The notes: generated by a model not told the origin, from the sequence alone. DNA of 64,000 bases from JABDQA01 sp963759125 (GCA_963759125.1 CAVWXN010000005.1:124001-188000); one strand, 5' to 3'. Positions 8,966-19,316 are shown, counted from the stretch's first letter. Numbers and translations are program-made.

Positions 8966-9592
8966 TTATTTGGTTCCAAAAATCTTATCGCCCGCATCCC
9001 CGAGGCCTGGCAGGATATACCCCACCTCGTTGAGTCGCTCATCCACGGCAGCGACAAAGATGTCCACGTCAGGATGGGCCTCGGTCACTCTTTTGATGCC
9101 TTCGGGGGCCGCCACCAGAAACAGTCCTTTGATGGTTTTACAACCCACCCTCTTCAAGGTGTCAATGGTGGCAATCAGCGTCCCTCCAGTGGCCAGCATC
9201 GGATCCAGGATCAGAGCAATGCGCTTGTCCATTTCGCTGGTTGTTTTTACATAATACTCCACCGGCTGCAGGGTCTCCTCGTTGCGGTAGTAACCGACCA
9301 CGCTGACTTTGGCGGTTGGAATCATGTCAAGTACTCCGTCCATCATCCCCAAACCGGCCCTGAGTATTGGTACGATGGTGATTTTCTTGCCTTTGATTTC
9401 CTCCACTTCGACTTTTCCTGCCCAACCTTCAATGGTCTTGGTCTGAGTCTCGAGGTCCTTGGTCGCCTCATAGGTCAACAGGCGGGCAACTTCCGAAGCC
9501 AGATCACGAAAATCTTTGGTATGAATATCTTTTTCACGCAACAGACCAATTTTGTGGTTGATGAGGGGATGATCAGCTACATGTACCGTCAT
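8966..9592 (-). CDS. upp: Uracil phosphoribosyltransferase
   Basis: This 208-residue cytosolic enzyme makes UMP from uracil and PRPP. The PRPP-binding loop is ALILDPMLATGGTLIATID (about residues 125-143), and the C-terminal uracil-binding end reads YILPGLGDAGDKIFGTK, both diagnostic. The length is exactly the normal one (208). The start at 9592 is preceded by an AGGAGG-like site (CAGGAGGCTGCT). It is the first gene of the upp-uraA salvage unit. Confidence 0.97.
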   Translation of the reverse strand: MTVHVADHPLINHKIGLLREKDIHTKDFRDLASEVARLLTYEATKDLETQTKTIEGWAGKVEVEEIKGKKITIVPILRAGLGMMDGVLDMIPTAKVSVVGYYRNEETLQPVEYYVKTTSEMDKRIALILDPMLATGGTLIATIDTLKRVGCKTIKGLFLVAAPEGIKRVTEAHPDVDIFVAAVDERLNEVGYILPGLGDAGDKIFGTK

Positions 9593-9618
9593 AGCAGCCT
9601 CCTGGTTGCACTGCGGAT

Positions 9619-9646
9619 CTTATAAGTGTTTGAAATATATAAACAA
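9619..9646 (-). promoter_or_regulatory. upp: Candidate sigma-70 promoter of upp-uraA
   Basis: On the minus strand a TTGTTT hexamer and a TATAAG hexamer (5 of 6 matches to TATAAT) are spaced by 16 nt, ending about 25 bp ahead of the upp start. The -35 element is weak and the call rests only on sequence similarity. Confidence 0.35.
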
Positions 9647-9792
9647 AAAAAGAAACGCCGCGCAAGGTTGGTTGACAGTGATAGGGCGGACGTTTGCAGA
9701 TCATATGACGAATTAACGTAGTTGGACAAGTTGGAAAAAAAGAGAAATCGCCTCCCATTTATAGAAACAATCAGGGGTAAAAAGCAAGCAAT

Positions 9793-10707
9793 TTAAGTCC
9801 TGTCGCTGGGGGCCAGCTGCCTGGCTCTGTTTCTCAGCATCGGCAGCAGCTGCACCGCTATAATTCCGACAAAAATCAGCGCAGCACCGGCTAGTTCAAC
9901 AGAGGTCAAGCGCTCGCCCAGAAAGACAAATCCGGCCAGGGCTGCAAACACGGTTTCTGAGCTGAGAATGATCGCGGCATCGGCCTCATGAGTGAAGCGT
10001 TGGCCCACAACCTGAAGGGTAAAGCCGATTCCGGTGGACAACAGGCCGGCATAGAGGATGCCGAACAGACCGGTCTGCAGGTCGACCAGGCTTGGCTGCT
10101 CGATCGCAATTCCCAGAATGGTCCCGCACGTACCGCATATAACAAACTGTCCGCAGGCTACCACGAGCGGTGCCCTGGTCTTCACCGCCATGGTCCCCAC
10201 CAGAATAACATGGCAGGCCCAGAACAGGCTTGAGGCGATAACCCAGAGATCTCCCATGCGCAGATCTATGGACTGGGCCCCGCTCATGATGTAGGTGCCG
10301 CCGAGACAGAGAACCGAGGCCGGCCAGGCCGACCAGTGAATCTTTCGTCTGAGTACCAGCAGAGAAATGATCGGTACCAGGGGTACATAGAGCGCTGTCA
10401 GGAACCCCGCATTGGTCACCGTGGTATGGAAGATTCCGTATTGCTGCAAGGCTGCAGCTGTGAACAATACCACCCCGGTGCAGAAGATCCCAAGCCATCC
10501 GGAAACACCCAAGGACTGCTCTGTGCTGGCGAGCCTTCGATACTGACGCAGGGCAAAAGGCAGGACGAAGCAGGCCCCGACCAGCATCCTGATGCCGGTG
10601 AAGCTCATGGTTTTCAGACCACCGGTGCCCACCTGCTGAACTACGAAGGTCGATCCCCAAATGACAGCGGCCAGCAACAGCAATCCATTAGCCTGTAATC
10701 TATTCAT
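9793..10707 (-). CDS. EamA-family (drug/metabolite) transporter
   Basis: A 304-residue membrane protein with ten predicted helices and two EamA repeats; the first begins LLAAVIWGSTFVVQQVG, the typical EamA opening, and the second ends LAGFVFLGERLTSVELAGAALIFVGIIAVQ, the typical closing of the repeat. Members export amino acids, metabolites or drugs; no substrate can be assigned here. It is a stand-alone gene whose upstream region also serves the divergent cytochrome gene at 10974. It is not closely similar to the second EamA protein at 43814. Confidence 0.85.
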   Translation of the reverse strand: MNRLQANGLLLLAAVIWGSTFVVQQVGTGGLKTMSFTGIRMLVGACFVLPFALRQYRRLASTEQSLGVSGWLGIFCTGVVLFTAAALQQYGIFHTTVTNAGFLTALYVPLVPIISLLVLRRKIHWSAWPASVLCLGGTYIMSGAQSIDLRMGDLWVIASSLFWACHVILVGTMAVKTRAPLVVACGQFVICGTCGTILGIAIEQPSLVDLQTGLFGILYAGLLSTGIGFTLQVVGQRFTHEADAAIILSSETVFAALAGFVFLGERLTSVELAGAALIFVGIIAVQLLPMLRNRARQLAPSDRT

Positions 10708-10973
10708 CTTCGTCTACTCTTTACCAAGAGATTTGATGCCTGGGTACGATCCCGTGTACCACCCACTCATCCCCCGCGAAAAGGCTGTTGGACTATACTT
10801 GCTATTGGCGATTTTGCAACCCAGTAGAGAGCACCGGAAAAGCTCTGCCAGTACCACTTTGTGGTTATTGCTAGTCATTAAAATCACTTGTAAAAGCAGG
10901 GTCGTAATGGTACTACGTTTGTCTCTTAAAAAGAGAAAGCCATAGTTAAAAAACAGAGTATCGAGGAGGATCA

Positions 10974-13101
10974 ATGCAATTTAAAAAACCACACACTCCT
11001 GTGGGAATCAATTCTGACACCGATTCTTTGTGCAGCCCTTTTCTGCCTGCTATTGAGCACCAGCGCCTTCGGTGATGATTCCTGTATCACCTGCCATACC
11101 GATGAGGATCTACTCGAAGAGAACCTGGCCGAGGACAAGACAAAGAAATCGGCGATGCAGGCGGGCAGCGGCTGAGGCGGCGCCGTGGCTCCGTTGGAGC
11201 CGCAGGAAAAAGTACTGGTCTCAGAGGAATTCCTCGACTCGACCCATGGAGAACTGGCCTGTGTCGACTGTCACGGCGGCGATGATACTGCCGACGATAA
11301 AGAAGGGGCCCATGAGGGCTTCGATCCCCATCCATCCATTAACAACCCCCAGGAAACCTGTGGTGAGTGCCATGAAGAGGCTGAAACCGTGCCCCAGTCA
11401 TTGCACATGACCTTGTCAACCTTTCCTGGCTACCTGGAAAAACGGGCCAGCGAAGACACCTGGGAGAAGGTGGATCACGGCCGGGAACGGCATTGCGCCT
11501 CCTGCCACACCAGTTGTGGTGGATGTCATGTCAGTAGACCCAAGTATTCTGGTAAGGGGTTCGTCAACGGACATATTTTCAGTGCAAAACCCGACCCAGT
11601 CAACCAGTGCACTGCCTGTCACGGCAGCCGGGTGGGCAACGAATTTTTTGGTGCCCGCGGACAGGGTGACGTCCATCTTGAAAAATTCAGCATGAGCTGT
11701 GAAGACTGCCACTCTGCCGAAGAGATGCATGCGGCCGCCCCAGAGGGACTGGAGAACCGCTACCATCTCGAGGAAGCGGCCAATTGCAAGGATTGTCATC
11801 AGGACCTGCAGTACGGCTCGGTGCGCGACCATCGTATTCACAATAACAAGGTTCAGTGCCAGGTCTGCCACTCCCAGAGCTATGTCAACTGCTATAGTTG
11901 CCATACCGGCACCGATGAGCAAGGCATTGCCTATTTCATTAACAACCACGAGTATGAAGGGATGAAGATCGGCTTCAATCCGGATCGCATTCCCAACAAC
12001 AACTATGAGTATGTGATCCTCAGACATGTGCCGGTGGATCTCAAGCTGTTCGATTACTACATCAAGGACGGTTTCCCACGTTTCGACGTCGCCTCGACCT
12101 GGAAACGGGCCTCACCGCACAATATCCAGCGCCGCACCTGGCAGAATGCAAACTGCAACAACTGTCACGGTCAGCGTGACCTTTTCCTCGATGAAAGCGA
12201 CCTGCTCGACTACGAGATAAAGGCCAATATCGGCGTCACCGTAGCCGATGACCAGATTCCACCCAAGCGGGCGCGAGTGATGCCGCTCGGTATCGACACC
12301 TCCAAGGTCAATGCCTCCCGAGTGGTCACTGTTGAGTGGCTCAATGAGCACCTCGATGACGACAATCTGGTGATCCTCGATGCAAGGAGTGAAAGCGAAT
12401 ACGAGCATGGCCACATTCCCGGCGCCATCAATCTGGACCCCAATGCCACCGAAGGCTTGAGGACCGATCCTTATGCCGATAGTGCATTAACCATCGAAGA
12501 GGATGAGACGCTGGCCGAGACACTAGGGGAATACGGCATCGCCGTTGACGATCATATCGTCGTCTACGCCAAACGGGGCATGGATGCCGGGTTCCTGCTC
12601 GGGCTTCTCGATTATGCCGGAGCCGAGAATATTTCCATTCTCAACGGCGGGATAATCGCCTGGGAGCTGGAGGAACTTGAGCTCTCCGATGAAGAACCGG
12701 ATTGGGAAGAGAAGACCTTCGAGATAGCGTCCCGCAAGAATCTGATTGTCGATACCGATTATGTGAAGGAGAATCTCGACAATCCCGTTGTCAAGATTGT
12801 CGACGTCAGGGTTCTGCAGCAATCAACCGGGCTGACCGGACACGGTCTCGCGGATCGTCCGGGTAGCATCCCCGGCTCCGTGAAGTTCCCCCTGCCTGGC
12901 CTCTACATGGACGACTCCTACCTAAAGAGTGCCGAAGAGCTTCTCTGGGTGCTGCGGGAGAGAAACATCAGGCCCAACCAGACCATCGTCGTCTCCTGTA
13001 ACACCGGCAACTGGGCAGCCGCGGCAATGTTCATGCTGCGTTATCTGGGCTACCCCGATGTCAAGCTCCACGACGAATCCTGGATCAACTGGGAAGACTG
13101 A
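10974..13101 (+). CDS. Probable selenocysteine-containing undecahaem cytochrome c with C-terminal tandem rhodanese domains (apparent frameshift in the signal peptide)
   Basis: The conventional open frame starts only at 11185 and would lack any export signal, which a multihaem c-type cytochrome needs. Upstream, the same frame holds a signal peptide core (ILCAALFCLLLSTSAFG), a haem motif CITCH (residue 37) and then one in-frame UGA at 11173-11175 (residue 67, context GSG-U-GGA). The good start (ATG 10974 after GAGGAGGA) is one base out of frame at a run of six A (10983-10988). The mature protein has eleven CXXCH motifs (CITCH, CVDCH, CGECH, CASCH, CGGCH, CTACH, CEDCH, CKDCH, CQVCH, CYSCH, CNNCH) to about residue 420, then two rhodanese domains. 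The first (about 450-580) has Ala in place of the catalytic Cys (VVYAKRG); the second (about 590-708) keeps it (VSCNTGNWAA, Cys675). A periplasmic electron-transfer/sulfur-transfer role is inferred; I do not recognise the exact family. Confidence 0.72.
11176..11203 (+). promoter_or_regulatory. Candidate bacterial SECIS hairpin for the UGA at 11173
   Basis: Directly after the UGA, an 8-bp stem (11185-11192 with 11196-11203, one G-U pair, core GGCTCC/GGAGCC) closes a tight GUU loop. The loop starts 17 nt after the UGA and opens with G, the same distance as in E. coli fdhF as I recall it and within the usual bacterial range. The very short loop is a weakness. Confidence 0.55.
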
Positions 13102-13138
13102 TATCGTTACCCCAGCATCACACCCGCACCCAAACAGA

Positions 13139-13170
13139 AGGGCCGGCCGGAATACAATCCGGTCGGCCCT
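13139..13170 (+). terminator. Intrinsic terminator after the rhodanese cytochrome
   Basis: A 12-bp stem (13139-13150 with 13159-13170, one G-U pair) with an 8-nt loop lies 37 bp after the stop codon and is followed by CTTTCTCTGTT. It separates the cytochrome from the convergent NapC/NirT-type gene. Confidence 0.75.
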
Positions 13171-13255
13171 CTTTCTCTGTTGACACCGGCTATCCGGCTA
13201 AACTGGAAATTTCACGAGTTGAGACGGCCTGCCAGCCAAGGAGACTTGGGGGAGG

Positions 13256-14701
13256 CTAAATCCCCTGCATGGTCTCCAGGATCTTGGGGTTGGCCTCATC
13301 CTCAGCGAGAATGATATGACAGGCCTCGCAATCCATCGAGATGGTTTCGCCGGCGCTGGTTTCGTGTTCATCGTCATGGCAGCGGAAACAACCCGAGTTG
13401 CCCTGATGTCCACGCAGACTCCGGTAGGTGTTCCAGCCGATCTTCATCTTCGGCCAGACGTTTTCCAAATAGGCTGCCTGCACCCCTGAAACCGCCTTAT
13501 CGAGCATCGGCATATTGTTATTGACGACATTGGGGTACTTGAGCCGATACCAGGCCCGCAATTCGGTTGCTATCTTGTCCTTGGCCTCTTCGTGGCTGCC
13601 GTATTCTCTGGTGATCAGCTCGTAGCCGATTTTTCTGATATAGGGAAGTTCGGTTGGAATGGCTCCCAGCAGGAGCTTTTCGTCGATTGCATCTTCTGGC
13701 GTCTTGTAAATATGGGTGGGGCGGTTGTGACAGTCGACGCAATCCATTTCCCTGGCATAGGTCTGCTGTTCAGGCGGAACAGCACCGTCGTGCTTGTCAA
13801 AGACAACCTTGGTGCCGTCCGGCTTGGTGAGCGTCACCTGGCTGATTTCTTCCCGCTCCCAGTCGCTGTGGGTATAGGTGATCCTGTTTTCCTCGGCGAC
13901 ATGCCAGTGAATGCCGTGGGCCTCCGAGCCCAGATAACCTCCCGAGCCCACCTTCAGCAGCATGACGGTCTGAACATGGGTGTTATTCTCGTCGGAGAGA
14001 AACTTGTCCTTGATATAGAGCTTGTCACCGTGAAACAGCTCGGGACGATGGCACTCCTCACAGGTATCACGGGCCGGACGCAGACCGTGCACCGGAGTTT
14101 CGATCGGAGTGGCATAGGACTTGGCGACGACCGCAACCAACTGCCTGGTCCCCGACAGCTTAGCTTTGACGAACCATTGCGCTCCCGAACCGATATGGCA
14201 CTCGACACACTTCACCCGGCTGTGGGGCGAATTCGAATAGGTCGCATACTCTGGCTCCATCACCGAGTGGCAGAGCTGGCCGCAGAACTCATTGGATTCG
14301 GTGTAGTGATAGCCGGTGTAGGCAAGCAGGACGATCACAAAGACATTAATAAAGGTCAGACTGGTGGCCAGAAATATGAGTTTCCTGACCTTGATGAAAT
14401 TTTCCGGTACGGACAATTTGTCGCTCAGATATTCATGGGTGAATACGCCCACATCTTCCTTGCCCTTGAAGAAGAAGAGCCCGAGAAAAGTCAAAACCAG
14501 CCCGATGATGAAGGCCGGGGCGACAAACATGTAGAGCACGAAACCGAAATACTGGTTGTGGATGAACCCGAAGAGTTCGAGGAGAATTCCCACCAGGAGA
14601 ATTGGAAATGATGCCGTGGTCATGGTCGCCCCGATCAACGACAGCTTGCTCCTGGCAATTCCGTTTATGAAAGCCCTGACGATTTGCGTAAACTTGACCA
14701 A
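13256..14701 (-). CDS. Inner-membrane multihaem cytochrome c, NapC/NirT family (ImcH-like)
   Basis: The 481-residue protein has three membrane helices (about residues 22-46, 50-78, 107-130) and a periplasmic haem domain. Five CXXCH motifs are seen (CVECH 165, CEECH 214, CVDCH 321, CFRCH 438, CEACH 458) plus an expanded CGQLCH at 140-145 (CX3CH), where NapC/NirT proteins carry their first haem, giving six likely haems. This layout, a longer version of NapC with three helices, resembles the Geobacter quinol oxidase ImcH, but ImcH is described with seven haems, so the equivalence is only approximate. It would pass electrons from the menaquinol pool to periplasmic cytochromes; the convergent 11-haem gene is an obvious candidate partner by position only. 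Confidence 0.78.
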   Translation of the reverse strand: MVKFTQIVRAFINGIARSKLSLIGATMTTASFPILLVGILLELFGFIHNQYFGFVLYMFVAPAFIIGLVLTFLGLFFFKGKEDVGVFTHEYLSDKLSVPENFIKVRKLIFLATSLTFINVFVIVLLAYTGYHYTESNEFCGQLCHSVMEPEYATYSNSPHSRVKCVECHIGSGAQWFVKAKLSGTRQLVAVVAKSYATPIETPVHGLRPARDTCEECHRPELFHGDKLYIKDKFLSDENNTHVQTVMLLKVGSGGYLGSEAHGIHWHVAEENRITYTHSDWEREEISQVTLTKPDGTKVVFDKHDGAVPPEQQTYAREMDCVDCHNRPTHIYKTPEDAIDEKLLLGAIPTELPYIRKIGYELITREYGSHEEAKDKIATELRAWYRLKYPNVVNNNMPMLDKAVSGVQAAYLENVWPKMKIGWNTYRSLRGHQGNSGCFRCHDDEHETSAGETISMDCEACHIILAEDEANPKILETMQGI

Positions 14702-14959
14702 AACAGATCCCTCCGTTGAATTTCTTTCTTCAATATCTTAACCCTGCAATAAAACACAAAGAGTACTACATTGTCTCGCAGATTTAAACGAATTTCAGCC
14801 ACAATAGCTTGGCTATCCTTTTCCTAGTCAGGTAGAGTGCCGACAGGTGCCGGGTTACTGACTTGAAGCTGAAAGATATGCTGCGGGCAGATCTAGAACA
14901 GGAGATCAGTCACAATGGATTGATGCTCAAGTCACCATCGTGTGTAAAGCGGAAAAGAG

Positions 14960-15187
14960 ATGAGAGTAGGAAGACGTACAACAATTGGAATCTTGTTGTC
15001 TCTATTGCTATTGACTGGCGGTTGCGGCGGAGAGCCCTATACCTACGTCCCGGAGAACGAATTAAAACCAGGTCCCGGCCTCTTCTCCGGAGAGGATGGT
15101 GAATTTAATCTGAGCAACGCCCCCAGGGAGGAAAAAGAAGAGGAGTCGGGTTGGGCACCTCAAAGGGCACGGCAATCAAGCCCATAG
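14960..15187 (+). CDS. Small predicted lipoprotein
   Basis: A 75-residue protein with an N-terminal signal of lipoprotein type: MRVGRRTTIGILLSLLLLTG followed by GC, i.e. lipobox LTGGC with Cys22 as the lipid site. The mature part is short, acidic and Gly/Pro-rich (PGPGLFSGEDGEFNL, then PREEKEEESGW). A modest ribosome site (AAAAGAGATGAG region) precedes the ATG. I recognise the PGPGLFSGEDGEF stretch as the sort of conserved segment seen in small deltaproteobacterial lipoproteins, without a known function. Its 3' end overlaps the end of the small minus-strand frame at 15160-15273, so the two readings cannot both be confirmed. Confidence 0.55.
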   Translation: MRVGRRTTIGILLSLLLLTGGCGGEPYTYVPENELKPGPGLFSGEDGEFNLSNAPREEKEEESGWAPQRARQSSP

Positions 15188-15273
15188 CCCGGTTTATGAT
15201 CGGGCAGTTTCTGGGCGCAGAAACTGATCAGAAAGACGAGAGAGACGAGGAACCACCATTTATTTTTCAGCAT
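15160..15273 (-). CDS. Very small hydrophobic peptide overlapping the end of the AsmA-like gene
   Basis: A 37-residue frame starts at an ATG (15273) inside the last codons of the AsmA-like gene (stop at 15260) and ends at TGA. It has a positively charged start and a hydrophobic helix ending in Cys (MLKNKWWFLVSLVFLISFC), like a signal or lipoprotein peptide, though Phe before the Cys is atypical. A stop/start overlap suggests translational coupling, but the short length and the overlap with the plus-strand lipoprotein frame make it tentative. Confidence 0.3.
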   Translation of the reverse strand: MLKNKWWFLVSLVFLISFCAQKLPDHKPGYGLDCRAL

Positions 15274-18200
15274 CGGTCTTCGACTCTTCATCCTCAGCTG
15301 AATCCAGGTCGCCCAGTATCCGCTCACATTGATCGACATTGGCCTGTACCGTATCCACCAGTTTCTGGGCCAGAAATGACAGTCCGCCGGTTGCCACAAA
15401 GGCGGTGTATTCGCCGTATTTTTTCGCCACATCGGCAACATCAAGACCGATTTTGGGCTCGGCCAGGGTACCCCCGACATGGACCAGTGAGGCGAGACCT
15501 ATGTTGGTGAGCCCGCTTATGGCCCCCCGCGGTTTGGGCGCAATACCCACATCCAACTCCTCGGTCTTCAGGTTGATTTCCCCTCCTCCCATCCAGGTTA
15601 CTTCGGTGGTCTGGGCAGCAATCTTCTTATGGAAGTCGGCAATACCGTCTTCGATCTCGAAGCGGATTACGGCACACTCAAGCGTTGTCTTGTCGCTGTC
15701 CAGCGGATTCAGATTGGAAAGCAGCCCGGCCCCGAACTGGCTCATGAGTGTTTTATCCAATTCCACCTCTTTCAAAGCGGCGGCGAAATGACCGTTGAGA
15801 CTTCCCATGAGAGCAGCCAATGATTCCCCTTTGCCGTCAAGATCAAGATCGAGATCAAATAGACCACCAAAACGCGGTGAGACAAAATTATCAAAGTCCA
15901 GAGCCGCGTCAAGCACGGCCTCCTGGTTTCTGGCATCGAGCTTGATATAGCCATTGCCCGACCCTCCGTTGGTCTGATCGAGAGCAAACGGATCCACCCG
16001 CAGAAGGCCGTCATCGAGGCTGATTGCAATTTTACCATTCATGTCGATGCCATTTTGGATCCTCGTATTAGTGAGATCGATTTTCAGATCGACATCGTAA
16101 TCGCGCAGTACCCCAACAGCCAGGGGTTCATCGGAAAAAATCCGTTTGCCTGTGGACGGGGTTTGCTCAGCCTGCTGCTCCTCTGTAGACTGCTCGGCAC
16201 ATCTATTCCATCTCTTGATTCTCAACAGCCTCCGTCTCAGCATCGGAAGCCTGCTCAGTCTCCGATTTAACGGTCTCTTTTTGGGCGGCGAGATACTCCG
16301 TAAAATCAAAATTGTTTATGGTCAGATCTCCGATCAGGCTATTGCGCTCCGTATCAGCAGCCGGCGCAATGGTGTAGGCCAGGTTTGCCAGGATCTCACT
16401 TTCTTCTTCCCGCACCGTAAACTCTTCAAGATGATATTCTCCAGGTTTACCCCAGGCTTTGCCGGAGATCTTCATCGATTTGTCTGCGGGAATCTTCTTA
16501 CCGAGAAGAGCTCCGACCCTGGTCAGCGACTCCACATCGACGGTGAGCTGCGTCTCAAAGGTCTGCGGTGCCATGAGATCGGGGAGCAGCGCCACAACTA
16601 CGGTATTTATTCCTTCACCATCAAGCTGGGCAGCTATGTTTACAGGGCTTCCCGGGCTTTCTGTATCGGCCTTGATCTTTACAACCCAGGGACCGGTCTG
16701 CGGCAACTCCTTGTTGGCCAGCTCTGACAAGGTGGACAGCGAGTCCACATTACCATCGATAACCGCTTTGATGCCTGAGATCTTCAGGAGATCCTCGATC
16801 ACCACATCTGCTTTCGTTTCTATGCCGTCCCGGGACAGAGAGGCCTTGAGCGTGTCGATCTTGAGTGAGGCCTCGGTCGAGCCGATATGCCCATCTAGCT
16901 CTAATGAGCCCAACTCGGGAAGATTGGTTCCAGGGCTCACCTTGTTAACTAAATTCGAAACCGAAGAGGTGCTGGCATCGAGCGTTATGTCTATACCAGC
17001 ATATCCCAAACTCTTCCGATCCTGGGCAACACCTGTAAGGACCATAAGATCAGCCACTGCGGCCTTTACATTCGCCTCCACCTCGGCTCCTGTAAGGGCC
17101 AGATCGAGATGTTCCAGGGCCAGAGATTTTTCCGAAGAAGCCAGCTTGCCCTGGATGTTCAAGGTTCCCAAATCAGGGATCGTGTCCACTCCTGCCAGTT
17201 TTCCGATTTCAGCAAGCGCCCCCGTCTCCATGTCGATGGAGACATCGACACCGGCCTGAGCGTAAGCTTCGGTGCTTTCCGCAACCTTGGTCAGAGCCAT
17301 CAGGTCGGCGATCGCTGCTGTCACCTTTGCCTGGATAAGGTCGCCGTCCAGCAGCAATTCGAGATCATCCAATCGGTAAAAGTCATCAGCCGAGGAAAGA
17401 TTCGAGTTGAGATTCAGCGACCCCAGGGCCGGCACTTCCACCCCGGCGAACCTGGAAAGGGAAGCCGTGTCATCGATTATGGCGGTCAATTGGGCGGCGA
17501 TACCCGACAAATCGCATAACGTTGTCTACTGTACCGCTGAGATTTACATCGAGCCCCGAATCCCTGACCGTGGCCAACAGATCGGTAATTGCCAGTTTGT
17601 CGAGACTGCCGGCTGAACCGACTTTAAGCTCAACTGTTGACGGCACTTCAGCGGGCACCTCTACACCTGCTCGGGCCAGAATTTCCCCGAGTTGTCCCGT
17701 GGCCGCTTCGGCGTTTATTTCTATGCCGCTGATTTCAAATTTATCATCAGCAGATCGACCAATCTGCTGAGCCGAACCAGCAATTGTTGCAGTCAGAGCG
17801 GGATCCTGCAGATCAATCTGCAGAGATTCAAGCTGCAGATTCTTATCGCCCGAAGAGAGTTTGGCCACGGCCTTGAAAGGACCGAAGGAGGGAAGTTCCT
17901 GCCCGATATATCCGCCAATGATCGAACTCGACTCCAGATTCACGGACAGATCCGCGTTGCCGCCTCCTGCTCCAAGCACGTTTTCCAGCGACCCGGTCAG
18001 ACTGATATCAAGCCCCGAATCTTTGACCAGTAATTCAAGGTCACGGACCGAGAGTTGTTCCAGACTGCCATTCACCCCTGCTTGCAATTGCACCGTCTGG
18101 GGAAGGGTGTATTGCATGTCGAGATCCAAGCCTTTCATCAGCTCGGCAGCCTGCCCAGTGTTGATCTCGGCCTGCACATCAATTCCGGAAAGCTGTGCCA

Positions 18201-19170
18201 AATTTTCCACCAGACCCTCGGCCGCTATCTGCAGGCGCGGATCATTCAGAGCAAGTTTGATATTTTCCGTGCCCATGCGTCCGTCAGCAGCCAGAAATGT
18301 CAGTGATGCATTGAGGCCCTGCAGTTCAGGCAACACCATTCCGGCGAACGGTCCAAGAGTCGAGATATCGGCCGCCGTCAAAACAATATCAAGTTGAGCA
18401 TTGGGCCTGGGCAGCAGGGGACCGGCGCTACCTTTGAGACTGAGATCGGCTTCATTTAACCGGCCCTGCAGAGAAACTGGAGTCGCTTCGTTGGCGTACC
18501 ACTGCTCTATGTTACCCAGAGAGCCATCGAGTTCGATCGGAGCACCCTGATAGGTCGCCCTGAGAGTCAGGGGAATTTGCTCCCCGTCAACAAATAGTCG
18601 GAGCGTCTCCACCGCAGCTTCCAACTGCTTTTCTTTGGCGCCATCATTAAAGACAAAGACAAGGTCACTCACTTGAAAGTTGCGGACGTAGGGTTTCAGC
18701 GGCAGTTTGAAAGATCCCCCAGCAGCTTTCTTATCGGGAACCTCATCAGCTTCCTGGGTTTCGGACTTCTGCTCGCCAGTGCCAAACACCCAGTTGCCGG
18801 TCCCCTCTGAGTTAGTCTCCATCAATATGTCCGGTGCCTCGAGCTCCAAGGTAACATCAAGCATCCCCTTTAGAAGCGGCAGGAGTTTAAGCTGCACCAG
18901 TAAACGGTCGGCGGTGATCATCTCTGGTCTCGATCCCCATTCGGCATTGGCGAAACTTACATCATGTGCCGTCAGGCCAAGCTTCGAACCTATCTGGACA
19001 TCGAAGATCCCATCGATCTCAAGCGCACGGCCGGTAGCCGACTCAGCCGCCCCGGTAAGCCATTTCTTATACTGGTCATCACTGATGACCTGCAAGGCGA
19101 TGAAAGCCAGGACAATTAGTCCGACGAGCCCGATGAACGTATAACCAAAAATCTTGAGAACCAGTTTCAT
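15260..19170 (-). CDS. Large AsmA-family envelope protein, interrupted by two apparent single-base frameshifts
   Basis: Three consecutive frames (19170-17470, 17510-16203, 16309-15260) together encode one protein of about 1300 residues. The N-terminus has a single membrane anchor (MKLVLKIFGYTFIGLVGLIV), then the AsmA signature: A..ATGRALEIDG, SKLGLTAHDVSFANAEWGS and a DILMETNSEGTGNWVF segment. The middle is built of about six or seven imperfect units near 100 residues long, each with a LPxLGxLxxxxxL opening and an AxxxGxIxDLxxLxGI closing. The C-terminus has the AsmA-like LRDYDVDLKIDLTNTRI...GAGLLSNLNPLD region. Frame changes fall near 17513 (TTT-G, one T too many) and near 16200; each needs removal of one base. 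AsmA-like proteins span the periplasm and are thought to carry phospholipid between membranes. Sequence error is likelier than decay since both flanks stay conserved. Confidence 0.75.
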
Positions 19171-19316
19171 TGCATATCCCTGAGTTAATGTACTGTGGAG
19201 CCGGTAATATGAAGAATAAGCTCAAAGCGCAGCCAGGCAACCACAGAGGCATGATTGTCGGCTGCAGTTGTCCGCCGATGCTGCGAGGACAGGACCCAGC
19301 AGCACCCCACTGCTGA

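Noticed and set aside
11185..13101. Annotating the rhodanese cytochrome from the GTG at 11185
   Set aside because: That start has no ribosome site or signal peptide and drops the first haem; the upstream frame plus UGA explains the sequence better.
13592..14611. 339-codon plus-strand frame opposite the NapC/NirT-type gene
   Set aside because: It overlaps the haem motifs of a conserved gene on the other strand; charge pattern looks like a reverse-complement shadow.
15260..17510. Calling the AsmA-like gene a degraded pseudogene
   Set aside because: Both breaks are single extra bases with sequence conserved on each side, as in six other genes here; assembly error is a better explanation.
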